Source: Topomyia yanbarensis
Lineage: Eukaryota > Arthropoda > Insecta > Diptera > Culicidae
NCBI RefSeq assembly: GCF_030247195.1
Contig: NC_080672.1
Span: 7,068,001-7,132,000, forward strand
Length of the DNA: 64,000 nucleotides
Direction: 5' to 3'
The translations under genes and the position numbers were made by a program. Positions 46,331 through 58,600 of the stretch are shown here, one piece after another. The stretch's first letter is position 1, and every line of letters starts with the position of its first letter. Under the pieces are notes generated by a model. The model worked only from the letters and a program-made list of their open reading frames with translations. It was not told where the DNA came from and searched no databases.

Positions 46331-47009
46331 ATTCTTGACTCTTGAATATTTGTACTCTTAGACTTCTGGGCACTTCGACTCTTGTACTCTTATACTCTTG
46401 GTCCGGATTCTACTCTCAAGGGTCTGAACTCTTGTTTTTGTTCTGGATTTTGTTATCCAAATTCTGTACATTGATCTCTGGACTGTAGTTTTTATATTGG
46501 GTTCTAAACTTGGAACTTTGGGCGTTGTACTTTAAACTTTGAAGTCTAGGATCCTGGAACCATCACTCAATGAGATTCTGGGATTGAATGAAACTGGAAT
46601 TTTGACAGTTAGATATATTGACTCATGGCCTGATCAACTGATCAACTGTTCAACTTTTAGAGATTTGGACTTCGTATTTTGGAATTAAAATTTTGTAATC
46701 GTGACAGTTTGGGGCTCTAGAAACATGAATCTATGGGAATCTACGTGTCTTGAATGTTGGGATCTTGAATCTCTGGCACAGTGTAAAGTGTCAATTCTGG
46801 AATGTTGTGAACTCTGGATTTTTTGGATTCTGGAGTTTTCGCACACTTCAAATACGAAATTTTGGTACTTTTGGTCATTATAATTTTGGGAGTCTAGGTA
46901 TATGAATTATTGGGATTACTGAATTGTTGGGACTCCTGAGTTTCGGAACACTGGAATTTCTGGGTACAGAAATTAGACTTTATACATTTTGGAACTCTGT
47001 AATTTTACG
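46331..47009. repeat. Decayed continuation of the 8-bp satellite
   Basis: TTGGACTC-like words become sparser and longer AT stretches appear (TCTGGAATTTTGG-type words). It ends with a 22-base string (46,988-47,009) that is repeated exactly at 49,213-49,234. Confidence 0.7.
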
Positions 47010-49212
47010 GGAGTCGGTTAATTTTCACCATTTTCGGCACAGTTTACTGCCTCCCAGTTATCGAAAGTGTGAAGAACGGTGCAATTTAACGATTATACAA
47101 AGTGAAGTGGCTTATAAAAGCATTTTCGGCATATTTTCGACTGACGCAAGTGGTGACAGTTTGTGAAAATCGAATTCCGGCAAATGAAAAAAAAAAAAAA
47201 AAAAAATTCGGGCCGTCAATTCCCGATGCAAGGACAATAATAGTGCACAGAAAACCAGCCGGTCGGTGCTCAGCTATTTTCGTCCGCGTCCCTTGTCATC
47301 TATTTTTATTGGGTGTTTCATCGGCGGTGCTATCTTTGAGAATGAGCCGCCCTGGATATTCAACTGTTTTTTTTTGCTTTCTTATTTTATTGCAAATGAG
47401 TAAAGGTTTTGATTCTTTTATATGCGGGATTGCAGATATTTTGTCGCATGTAAACTTTGGGTGTTCGTTGATGTAAGGGAACACGTATCTGCCGGTCGGC
47501 CAACTTTTCTTTGGACTGAGCAAGCCAATTTCTGCGTTTGTTTACCGACGGGGGAACTGATACACAGAGCATTCAATGTGCTTAGGGAGGGCGCATGGTC
47601 TTGTTTGAGTGGAATGATGACTTCAATCATGTGTGGGGTTTGAGAGCTGACGGTTCGCGATAGGGATCGGGGACCGGTTGGGAATTACCTTCAGTTATGT
47701 CAGCACGAGGAATAGGTGATTCTATCTCATACCTCCACACGAGTCTAGGTCTGTTGATGACATTTGGTCCTTAGACCGGCGACGACTGGATGCTGTTTTA
47801 ATGAATCTAATTTCAAGTTCCGTTATTGGTAACAAGCCCATGCATCAGGTTAACGATCCTCTGTATTTCACTTCACTGTTCGATATAATCGTTCGTATAC
47901 GTGTATTTCGCAAACAATCCGATATGGAAAATAGGAAATACTTTCGTTGATTTATTACATCTCGAGCTATCATAACTCTTTGTCTGTATAACGTGTTATC
48001 ACTCGGCAGTTTGCAACCCAAAAATTTACCGTAGAGAAGAAATAGCGAAATTAGTCTAAATAATGTCGCAATAAATAGTGATCCGGCTCATTACGCAGCT
48101 AAGATTAGCTTTTCTAGGCAATACTCCCACGATCGGCTGTGTGGAGCTGAAATTGCTTTTGTTTAGAAAACATAGGATACTCTCGGTGGCCGGCTACCCA
48201 GACATCTATTTATTTTTAAGAGGTAAAGGACGACTCTTGGAAGAATTATTTTTGCAAAAGACGATTTCCCCATGCAACATCCCATGTAAACTTTAAACCT
48301 TGGGCGCAAAAATATAGTTTCACTGATCGAGATAAAAATTTGCAGAGTTGTTCTGGGAGCTAAATGGGACCCAAAAAGTTACTCGGAGCAAAATTTTATT
48401 TTTTTTCTCATATATCCATGTCCCACTCTACTAAGCAACTCTCATTAGATAATCAGCAGTCAAACATAAAGAAGTCAGTTTACATTCGCCAAAATCATTT
48501 TCACAACGCAACGCATCGGAAATAACTCAGTTTGCATTCCTGTTTTCACACTTCTTAATGAAGTTTAATATTAATGAAAGCCCCTCTTACTACGAAATCA
48601 TTACACATGGGCAATTCCAACTATCTACAAGAATAGTACTCGACACAAGAAAAAATAAAGACGCAGGCAAATACCTTCTGTATAAGATTCCGCATTTTAT
48701 TCCAACGATCGCCGGGTAAAATCAGCACCGACACGATAGAAACCACGAAAAAAATCATCGCGTGATTGAATATTATTAAAAAATATAAGCAGTGCTTCTT
48801 ATAGCCGGCTATCTGGAGTTCCAGTTGCTTATTTTGCTAAGCGTATTAATACAACAAATTATAAATTTCCCAAATTCACGGCAGCCGGCTGCCCAGCACA
48901 ATTATTACATGATAACGCTATTGGCACACTTACTAACAACTCTCCCCTTCCCGTGATACATGTGGAGATGCAGAAGATTCCTCGGTCTCCAGTAGCAACC
49001 TGTATCGGACTAACATTCGTTTCTTTCCCAGAAGATCTGCATTCGGACGTGGCCGGCGTCGGTATTGATCAGCATGCAGGGATCAATATAGATTGTACAA
49101 TGTGGCTCATCATTTTATTCCTAAGCATGTTGTTCCAATGAACATTTTGCAACCTAATTTGGTTCTGGTCAATAACGGAGTAGCAACTACGGGCGATCTA
49201 TTATGTTTATGC
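47010..49212. mobile_element. Putative 2.2-kb insertion within the satellite
   Basis: The flanks 46,988-47,009 and 49,213-49,234 are identical over 22 bases, and the same type of decayed satellite lies on both sides, as expected for an insertion with a target-site duplication. Inside are an A20 run (47,187-47,206), a block related to 6,101-6,290 (47,475-47,640), and two blocks with G-CCGGCT-CCCAGA-like ends (48,190-48,210; 48,868-48,890). No protein domain is recognised. It is probably a composite of old non-autonomous sequence, class unknown. Confidence 0.5.
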
Positions 49213-50290
49213 TTTGGAACTCTGTAATTTTACGAATCTGAAATTTCTGAACAAAGGAATTTGGGGATCTTGAGATTTTGGGACTTTGGAAATTTGAAAC
49301 TCTTGAGCGTTAGGAACGTCCGGAATTGATGTTTTCTTGACCCTGACAATTCTGGACACATGAGTTCTTGGACTATGGAGCTTTGGAAGTGTGGAAATAT
49401 AGAGCTGTTGAATGTTGTGATTTCGGAAATTTTGGAACTCAAGAATTTCAGGACACTGGATTTTTAGAATCACGGAAATTTAGAACAATTAGACATTTAA
49501 AACTCGGGAGTTTATGGCTACTAGAATTTTGAGGTTCCGGATATAAAATATCCGTTTCAGGATTCTGAAAATTTGTTACTTTGAAATTTGGGAATATTGG
49601 GACCCTTTAAAATTTAAAACTCTGCGATTTCGGCACTCTAAGACATTCAGAGCTTGAAATATCGGACACTTGAAAGTTGAAAGTCTATGTATTTTGGATC
49701 CCTTGATTTTTAGGAGTCTGGGAATATGAAACTCGAATGTTGGAACTGCGAAATTGGCGTATCCTTAAATATCGGGACCCCAGTTTTTCTGGGCACTGAT
49801 GTTTTGAGATTACCAAATTTTGATACCTTAGAATTTTGTTGGCGGAAATTTGAAACACCGGGAATTTTGAGATTCGGGGGATTCTGGATACAGGAATTTT
49901 GAACTCTGGAAAGTTTATTGCCGGAATTTTTAGATACTGTAATTTATTGCAATTCTAGAATTTTAAGGCCGAGGAAATTCGAAACTTGGGAACATTAGGA
50001 CTTTAAAACGTTAGGTATCTGGAATTTTGTTAATGTTGAGTTTCTGCAAACTAGCATTTTCGGACCTTCGACGTTTGGGACCATGGTTTGTTTGGACGTT
50101 GAAATTGTTGAACACTGGAAGTTTGAAACTCTGGAAGGGTAAGATTCCTGATTCCCTTTGGAATTTTTGAATTCTGGAGTTTTGAGACTATGAAAATTTT
50201 GATCCCCGGTGTATTGAGACTACAAAATTTATCAATTCTGGAATTTTGTGAACCTGGAATTTTTGTATAGTGGAAGTTTGAGTTTGTACA
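49213..50290. repeat. Decayed satellite, right part
   Basis: Degenerate words of 14-16 bp such as GGAATTTTGGGACTTTGGAA run through the whole stretch with strong strand bias (G and T on plus). It resembles 46,331-47,009 and is likely its original neighbour. Confidence 0.65.
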
Positions 50291-50345
50291 ACATGCGGCC
50301 ACCATATGTCGTCGTTTACTTCTGATACAGATTTCTTATCCCTTA

Positions 50346-50610
50346 GGGACTATTCATAAATTACGTAACGCGAAAATTGCCCAAAATTGACTCCCCCCTC
50401 CCCCCATGTAACAAATTGTCACAAATTTCTCTACCCCCTCCCCTCCCCTATTACATAACAAATTCCTTGAAAAATTTTTTTTGTTCAGTGAAAACATGTT
50501 ACGTAACGATCTAGCTTACTTCCCCTCTCCCATATGTCACAACTTGTCAAAACTTCTCGTACCCCCTCCCCCCCCCCCATAAACGCGTTACGTAATTTAT
50601 GAATGGTCCC
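50346..50610. mobile_element. MITE, PIF/Harbinger-like (265 bp)
   Basis: Terminal inverted repeats start GGGACTATTCATAAATTACG on the left and end as the complement of GGGACCATTCATAAATTACG on the right. TTA flanks both sides (50,343-50,345 and 50,611-50,613), matching the 3-bp TTA/TAA duplications of PIF/Harbinger elements. The interior carries C-rich runs (CCCCCTCCCC), a central GTTACGTAAC and no ORF, so it is non-autonomous. Confidence 0.85.
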
Positions 50611-51485
50611 TTATCTCTCCGCGGTGCCAACCGGGATACAAGTCACCGTTTATGCCGTTTTTGCTGTAGCCCGGTACTGGGTCTAGATTACGGCTCCAAC
50701 CACTGTTTGTTCATACAATTTGAGAGCGGTTGCGGTGGGAACTTAACTCAGTTTCACTTCGAGCAGAATCGATCTTGGTGAAGATCAGGTGGGATGTGTG
50801 GTCGTATGGTGACAGGGAAAAAGGAACAAACGACGCGTGCGCGAGTCTGCTAGTGTACCCGTCATACAAAGTAAAGCTTTCGGCGCATATCTTAGGCCGC
50901 TTAAAATTATTTCATATTACTTTCATACTTTTCTTTTGTAACTTCAGTTTATGTACTACCCCCGATTATGTTTGTCGAAACTATTTTGTTCTTTTCCTTT
51001 TGCTAGTTTTCCTGATGTAAAAAATATTCATTCATCATTCGTCCGTGCAGTCGTATACCTGTGACACACTCCAATGCGTTCCACGATAAGAAAATAATGT
51101 GAATTGGTTTGTGAATATGTTGTCTGAATCACATTTTGCAAGCGCTTGTAGGTGGCGCAGTAATCGTTGCAGAGTGCAATTGTCAAATGGCGAGAAACTG
51201 ATTCCCAACGTTTATCAATTCTAAAACTCCACGTCATTCGAATTGGTACAAAACTAGAAAAGCAGAAAGTCAGAAATATACATTTTCCAACAGTGTGGGT
51301 CAGTAAACTTTTTGGAAATTTTCGAGATGAACCCTAATTGTCGGTTAGCTTCGGGTCATCACCATAAACAATCTTGACTTCTACCTCCAATAATAATCAC
51401 AGCATTGAGTAATATCGTAAGCCAGAAGAGTTCTAAGTTACTCTTCTGTGGAGTCCTACATTTTAGAGTACCTCCTGCTCCTCCG
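50611..51485. other. Non-coding DNA
   Basis: No coding signal or recognised repeat between the MITE and the first 150-bp direct repeat. Confidence 0.45.
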
Positions 51486-51635
51486 TGGGCAATCATTGTC
51501 AAATTTATCTTCCACTGTACTATACATGATGGTACCTTTTTCCCATAAGAATAAGATAATTTAACTTTCATCGGCGATTTTTGACGTTGTCGTATGTTAA
51601 TCTAATTTTGATTTTTCCTGTATGCACTGGATGTG
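51486..51635 (+). repeat. 150-bp direct repeat, left copy
   Basis: Identical to 55,520-55,669 except for one base (CCCATAAG here, CCTATAAG there). It flanks the LOA-type element and may be an unusually long target-site duplication. Confidence 0.9.
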
Positions 51636-51809
51636 GAAGCAGGAATCAGTAGCGTCTGGCTCAAATGGCACGTTCCCCATGTTGATCGGAGATTTGTGGT
51701 TTGCCAAGAATCGTCTTTTCATCATTTTCCTGATGGGAAGGATTGGGGAAGTGGTAAGGTTAGGGGTAAGGAAAACAACGACACAGAACAATTGAAACAG
51801 AGCATTCTG

Positions 51810-51990
51810 CACCCCCGGAGTGATGCTGAACGATCTGCAGGTGCTACAACAGCAGGAATAAAACTTCCAACCCCCGGAGGGATTTAGAACCTCTACTCAA
51901 ACAGTGAGCGGATATATCAACACCCCCGAGGGGATATTGAGATAACAGAACGACAACACCCCCGAAAAGATATTGTCATTCAAATACGGC
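51810..51990 (-). repeat. Short repeats in the LOA-type 3' UTR
   Basis: On the plus strand ACCCCCGGAGTGAT, ACCCCCGGAGGGATT, ACCCCCGAGGGGATATTGAG and ACCCCCGAAAAGATATTG recur at about 51,811, 51,869, 51,921 and 51,957. They form a spaced four-copy repeat and may help the element protein recognise its RNA (inference). Confidence 0.65.
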
Positions 51991-52406
51991 TAAAAAACTA
52001 TAGCTCTTTACCACACTGGGTTAGGAACAAAAGCATATCCTTAAATTTCAGCTCTCTGTACATAGGTTCATCTATGTATGGAGAACAAAAAACCGGATGC
52101 GCAATTGCATTAATACAGGGCAATTGCATATCAAATGATATGATGTTCCGTAATCGGATTCACAAAGATCACATGAATAATACTCAGCGCGCTGAATAGT
52201 AGCCATGTGATAATTGAGTTTGCAATGTCCAGTTAGTGCCCTGACCAGAATACTGCAGTTGTGCTTGGAAAAATGCAACAAATTTCTTGACATTTTCGGA
52301 CTCACATCCGGCAGAAAAGCCTTTGTTTGAACGCAAGTTTGCAAGCTACGCCAATGGTTGGCATGTTCGAATGCAACCCAAGAGCGAATCTTGTGCTTTA
52401 TCCAAC

Positions 52407-53951
52407 TTATTGACAGTGGTAGAAATCAGTCGCAGCGCCAGCTCTAGCCAATTCGTCCGCCCATTCATTTCCAGTAATACCGGAATGACCGGGTACCCAT
52501 AGAAGGTAGATAGCATTTGAAATGCTAAGTTCTTCGATTTGAGTTTGACATGCGATTACTAATTTCGATCTCGAATCTGCCGAACTAAGTGCTTTCAGCG
52601 CAGCCTGACTGTCAGAGCAAAAATAGATTCTTTTACCGCAAATTCCCTGTTGAAGTGCGGATTGTACGCCACACAGAATCGCAAAGATTTCTGCTTGGAA
52701 TACGGTACAGTATCTACCAAGCGAATGAGATTGGTTTAATCTCATCTCATGACAATAGACACCAGCACCGGCTCGGCCCTCCAACAAAGAACCGTCCGTA
52801 TAACAAACTACGTATTCTTCAAGTTGTCGCTGCATCCAGCCAGACAGCCATTCCTCACGAAGAGGAATTCTCACATTGAAAGTTTTAGAAGGAAAACTAC
52901 ATGTGAGTGTAAGGTTACTGGAAGCAAGTGTATATTCATCCCAAGTAACCATTGGGGGCCACAGTTTTGTGTGGCTAGTTACACGATCTATTGGGTTACT
53001 GTTCCAGAGCCCAGTAACCTTAAGACGGTATGCACAAGAAAGTGCTTCTTGTTTCAGAAACACATGTAGTGGTTTTATGTTCAAGAGTGCCTCGAGAGCA
53101 GCAGTAGGTGTTGTCGAGAACGCACCAGTCATCGCCATCAAGACCATCCTCTGAAGATGGTTTAACTTTGATTGGATTGTCGTGACTCCTCCCTTCTGCC
53201 ACCAAACAAGGCACCCGTATGCCAGTATTGGTCTAACAATTGTTGTGTAGATCCACTGAATGTACTTGGGTTTGAGTCCCCAGGATTTGCCGAAAGCCCG
53301 TCTACATTGGCCAAAGGCCATGCAAGCTTTCTTGATCCTGAAATCGATGTGAGCTGTCCAATTAAGTTTTGAGTCGAGAATTACCCCAACATACTTAACT
53401 TGATCTTCGACAATAATTTCAGAGTAAAAAAACTGCAATGAACGAGCTCCGGTTGTAATCCTTCGTTGCGTGAAAAGCACCATTGAGGTTTTATTTGGAT
53501 TAACTGATAGTCCAACATGAAGACACCACCGCTCAACAACACATAAGGCTTGTTGCATCAAATCAAAAAGTGTGTTAATGCAAATACCGGTGATCATTAT
53601 ATGATAATCATCGGCGAAACCATACGTCGGAAACCCAAGTTCATTTAGTTTTCTCAACAAGCTATCGGCGACAAGGTTCCATAAAAGTGGTGACAGCACC
53701 CCACCTTGAGGACATCCGCAGACACTCAGTTTCCTCATCTCTACTTGTCTTAACGATGAGCACAGATGTCGGTTGCTAAGCATTGCGTTTATCCAGTTCA
53801 TGATATATGAAGGTACTCCATGATCTCGTGCTGCTTCCAAAATGGATTCGAAAGACACGTTGTCAAAAGCACCTTCAATATAGAGAAAAACTCCTAAACT
53901 TGATTGCTTTTGTGAAAAAGCTTTTTCAATGTTGTATGAAAATGCTGACAT
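52407..53951 (-). pseudogene. LOA-clade reverse transcriptase (front part missing) and RNase H
   Basis: The segment starts just before motif A; the motifs that normally precede it (about 200 residues, estimated from family knowledge) are absent. Motif A, normally F-L-D-I-E-G-A-F-D-N, reads F-L-Y-I-E-G-A-F-D-N (TAT for GAT), removing the first catalytic Asp. C-P-Q-G-G-V-L-S-P-L-L and Y-G-F-A-D-D-Y are intact. RNase H follows with Y-T-D-G-S, F-Q-A-E-I-F-A, C-S-D-S-Q-A-A and G-N-E-W-A-D-E-L-A, all four acidic residues present. The frame ends at 52,407. Confidence 0.85.
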
Positions 53952-53981
53952 GAAAGTCTTTCGATTTCGAAAGTAACTTAT

Positions 53982-55070
53982 TTAATCTACTAGTCTCGTT
54001 GAGACTTGAGACATTTGTGCAGAGGCTTTTCCAACCACTTCGCTCAGAGGGGCATTTCTGTACGCTTTGCGAGCCAACTTAAATGCCTCCGACCCGTCTC
54101 TGCGTCTGCGATTCCAAGCTCTTCTACATAACTTTTTGAGTCGAACAAGTTCGGTATTCCACCAAGGTGTTCCTCTAGAAGCACGCATAACTCGATGCGG
54201 ACAAGCCTCTTGGTATGCTGCTACTATGAGTGAGCTTGTTTTATCCACGACCTCATCCAAATCACTTGGAGATTCAATCGTCGGAAGATACCCATGAAAT
54301 CTAGCCGCCAAGCCCTCTTCGTAGAGGTTCCAGTTCGTAGATTTGGGATTGCGATAGGTGACGATATCTAGCGAGACGTTTAAATGATCAAAGACGATGT
54401 ACTTATGATCAGATAACGACGGTTCGAGCTCGTTTGGTACGAGCCAGTTTGTCAACTCATGCGTAATACTGTCAGAGCAGAGAGTTACATCTAACACCTC
54501 TTCTCTGGCAGCTCGTGCAAAAGTTGGGCGGTTTCCTGCATTAAGAATGTGCAGATTTGTACTACTTAAGTATTCCATCAATTCGATGCCTCTCAAATTG
54601 ATGTCAGAGCTGCCCCAAATTATGTGGTGGAAATTTGCATCACTGCCGATTATGAGAGGAAACCCATTTCTGCCACAGTATGATACAACTCTTTTGAAAT
54701 CATCAGAAGGTGATGGTTCATTATGCGGCAAATATGCCGAACAATAGACGTATTTCTTGTTTATGTTGTCAACAGTCATACTTACCATGACAGTACAAAT
54801 ATCACGAGTTGTGAGGTCCGATATAAGACAAGCGTCAATTGCACTATTCGCAAGTATACATGCACGAGGCATTTCACGTGGATTTGTCATGCCATTTTTG
54901 TTGAAAGCTACGAAGACGGGGTTAAGTAGCTTTCTAACATAGAAGTTTCCTTTATGGTAATACGGTTCTTGAACCAAAGCTATGGAAGCTTTCCCTTCCT
55001 GCACAAGGCGAGATAGATTCATAGTTGCTGTACGTTTATGCTGAAGATTAATTTGTGCTACTCTAACCAT
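53982..55070 (-). pseudogene. LOA-clade endonuclease domain
   Basis: Open from ATG 55,070 for 362 codons to TAA at 53,982. The apurinic-type endonuclease nicks the target DNA. Visible motifs: V-A-Q-I-N-L-Q-H-K-R near the start, V-Q-E-P-Y-Y, I-I-G-S-D-A-N-F-H-H, and L-S-D-H-K-Y-I-V-F near the end of the domain. The linker (T-P-W-W-N-T-E-L-V-R-L, R-R-A-W-N-R-R-R-R) follows, then the frame runs into a deletion junction and stops. The next segment is in the same frame, so the stop sits at or near the junction. Confidence 0.82.
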
Positions 55071-55519
55071 ATTCGATTACAGCACTACACATTTCATCAT
55101 CAGCACTTGTTGTACAGCAACTAGAAGATACCAAACACGTTGGCTTATAATCGCATATAACGAACCCCGAAATGGGTATTAGGGACATGAACATCATTTG
55201 AATCCCACGATTTGCGAAGAAACGAACGTCCACTGTGTCAGAGATTCGCATAACACAGCAAGGGTAAGACCCACGACACTCCGTGCGCGACTGGCATATT
55301 TTAGTCCAGCCAGCCATTCAGTCCTCGGCACAGAGTAACACCTTGACTTGAGGACTCCTGTTTTCAGTCGCCTCCTACGACATGGGAACAAGAACCCAGT
55401 GGATCAATTCTTGGTTGACATACTTCAACCCGCCGGATGCCACACGGCCTCAAGGCTGGTTTTGTCCGGAGAAAGATAATAGAGTTATCAACCTCCTGGT
55501 GGACCACAGCCAGTCACCA

Positions 55520-55669
55520 TGGGCAATCATTGTCAAATTTATCTTCCACTGTACTATACATGATGGTACCTTTTTCCTATAAGAATAAGATAATTTAACT
55601 TTCATCGGCGATTTTTGACGTTGTCGTATGTTAATCTAATTTTGATTTTTCCTGTATGCACTGGATGTG
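55520..55669 (+). repeat. 150-bp direct repeat, right copy
   Basis: Matches 51,486-51,635 at 149 of 150 positions and borders the 5' end of the LOA-type element. Confidence 0.9.
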
Positions 55670-58600
55670 AGATTGGTTTTGAAAGTTAGAGGTCTGTAGT
55701 CAATAGTTGAAACTTTACACACTAGTTTCTTTGCTATCACCTGTAAGGATATATCAAAACTTCAATTATGCTGTTTTCCTCACTGTTCGCATCCAACTTT
55801 TACATTTTCTCACTATGTACTGTACGTGTAAACATCGCTCAAGATTTACTTTTAAATCATACGCTCCATCGAACATTCAAGGCAGACCTATGTTACCGAG
55901 CCGGTTCGGCAAAATGTTCAAACTGTCACTTCGTACCTCTCCTTAGCAACGCGCCAGCCAACTGCAACTGGTAGGTTAGGCGAATACAAGATCCAAACAA
56001 CAATTTTCCGCCTTTCAATAACTCATCATCCACCGCCTGCTTGGAGCATCTAGAGAAAGAAACAAAAACACACTTTCCTCTCGCGAATACTTGTCAGTGC
56101 ACATCCTCGCACACATTAGCTTTCAAATACCAATCCCCCATAGCGGAAGTAAACAATTGCCTGTATGTCAATGTCTTTCCTTCGCGCGGCAAACGCCTGC
56201 CATGCGCTGCTGCAACTTTGTTGCGTGCTTGGGTCACTCTGGAGCGCACAGAGAAATGTACACTGCCGGCCAATGGCGAACGGGGAGGGGGGGGGGGACG
56301 AGAGACAAACGATCGTGCCGCCCGATTGGCCCTTGGGGTTAATTGCATGCGATCCGAGACGATGGTGACGGCCGGTAGCTCGTTGTACCAGATTTCTCTG
56401 CGTACCGTTTAGCACACCCCCGCTCTGCTGAGCGTGTCCCCATATTAGTTGAACCAACCGAACGCGGCCGGTTAGTGGAAAATTAAATAATAGAAGAAAA
56501 TAAGGTTTGTTTATATCACTTATTTACTTGTAATGCCATTCGATGAATTCATGGAGACGACATACAATACTATAGGCGGTGCAGTGCACTCGATCGACAA
56601 GTTCAGGGACACAGGCATGCCTACCGCACGTTTGTGTAGCGTTTTTGGCGTAACACGGGGGACTCCTCAAATAACACGTTACGGCTTTTAGACACATACT
56701 ACGGCTTACAAGTTGGTCTTTAGGGAGTTTTTACGGTTGCATCGTCGTCGTCGTCGTCGGGAGCTGGATGTGCACCACTGAATCCACGACGGCTGCTTGT
56801 GTACCCAACGTGCTCGACTATTTAGGGCGTTTATAAGCTAAGCTTGGGCATGTCGGTATTTGAGCCAGCAGTGCCTAATCATATACTTTCTATCGAGCTA
56901 TTCCACCGACTGCAGTGCTACCGATGATCGCAACGCAGCAGATTAATTCGTATAATACCAACATTGTGACGGTCTTTACATAATCCAGCCCGAGTGAGTT
57001 TATTCCCAAAAGCCTCACGTGCGTCACGATTTTAGGCAAAACACGAACGATCGAATTTAGTTCAGCAGGTTTGCCTCTACGCCGGCTGAATCAGTTCACT
57101 CTCTAGCTACCGGCCAAACTACCGGAACCAACTTATTTGTGCAACAGCTCCTTTTTATTGCTGAAGCTTTTGTTAATTACCTTGTTTAACATTGCCGACC
57201 CCTCACCGAAAGCTGTGCAGTGTACACGTAGAAAGGTGCCCGGCAGCGTTTGCCCTTGTTTGGCATTTAAATGTGATTAACGAGCCTGCTTCGTTTTCGT
57301 ATGTTGTTCTGTTGGTTGTTGGTTGAACGCAAAAAAAATCACGTCTGGCAAAGCAGGTGAAGTAAAAGCACCGGTCGTGGCATGCTTGCAGGTAGTTTCC
57401 CACACATAGCTCTTTCTTCAAATGTATAAATATATTCCCGCCAAAGTTTCACAGCACAGCAGTTGCATTCTTCCCGCGGCTATCAACAGAGCATAATTTA
57501 TTAGGAGTTTGACTTGTCGGATGATGCTTCCAAGAAATCGAATATTAAATCGTTAGAACAAAACTGATTCACGGATCTGAAACACATATCAAGTTTCCAT
57601 TTTTGGGATTGACCTATTTAAGCTTCTACCGTCAATATTGAAAAAGGAACCCGAAATTCCAATGCTTCCCGAATCGAAGTTCCTGGACAAGAGCACATAA
57701 ACAAAACATTGAACCCTATCGGACCATCGGGTGCGAACGTGAATCACGTCAGTTTTGAAAGAGAATTCGTAAAAAAGAGAAAAAATGCCTGCTTCGATCG
57801 TTTCCATCCCGATTACCCAATTCTTACGGTTTCAGGTGCGCACACAAACTCAATAAAACCCACTGAAGCCAACTAAGATATCAAACGGAGAGAGAGGTGC
57901 GCGCGCGAAGTAGAAAGAGAAAGAGAGAAAGGAAAGAGGAAGTACTTGCAGTCCAAACATGCAAACGGTTCAGATCCGATAAAGTGTACAAGTACTTCTT
58001 CCGTGTCCGAAACGAAACAAAATACCCGCTTGTTCGTTTGTATACATATAATACCACCGACCGAAGAGCTACCCGTACTCCTGGGCGACCTGTTAGGGGA
58101 ATTCAAAATAACGCGGCTATTCACCGAGTGGAGCCGATCGAGATGAGATCCAACAAACAGGTGAATGAACCCCTCCCGAAAATCAACCTGTATACCTGTA
58201 GGTAGAGGCAAGTTGGTGTGAGTGGCCGAAAAGAGGTAGAGAAATCACTGCGAGGTAACCTGACCGCACGCCGGTGTACCTCCGCAGTTGCTTCTCCGGC
58301 GATCACAATCTCACTGTCGGTCGTCGGTGGTCAGTGTTGCCTGCCCGCCTCGGAATCGTGTTTTGGGTTCGTTTTGATCGGTTTGCGAATTCTACGTTCG
58401 CCGCATTCCAATTCGTTGACTGGTCGATCGGGAACTGTAATCATCATTAGGGCCAATCGGTAATGAATGGCTTATTCAGCACCGTTTCGGTACTGTTTGG
58501 ATCAAATTTCACCGATCAATTACGTTAAAATGAACATCTATTTAATTCAATTTTTGGATTAATTATGGTAATTACATTTCGAAAGTTGAATGCTTCATTT

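Larger units (their letters stand above)
51636..55519 (-). mobile_element. LOA-clade non-LTR retrotransposon with internal deletion
   Basis: On the minus strand: a 5' region (55,519-55,071) without a recognisable gag, an endonuclease, a reverse transcriptase lacking its front part, and RNase H. RNase H after the reverse transcriptase with this endonuclease style (A-Q-I-N-L-Q-H-K-R) fits LOA. The 3' region (51,640-52,060) has no poly(A) tail. The element lies exactly between two 150-bp direct repeats differing by one base, so it looks young; even so it has an internal deletion and a lost catalytic Asp. Confidence 0.82.

Noticed and set aside
45622..46338. Open frames of 158-238 codons on both strands in the 8-bp array
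   Set aside because: Products of an 8-bp repeat (D-S-W-T-L-G-L-L or V-Q-E-S-K-S-P-R cycles), not genes.
47187..47206. A20 run as the poly(A) tail of a retrogene
   Set aside because: No coding sequence precedes it and no target duplication brackets a short insert there.
56041..56457. Overlapping open frames of 83-123 codons on both strands
   Set aside because: Several frames open at once in a GC-rich stretch without stops; none shows a recognisable domain or codon pattern.
57897..58205. 102-codon plus-strand open frame
   Set aside because: Its start is a low-complexity GA tract giving Arg/Lys/Glu runs; no domain. More likely non-coding or UTR.
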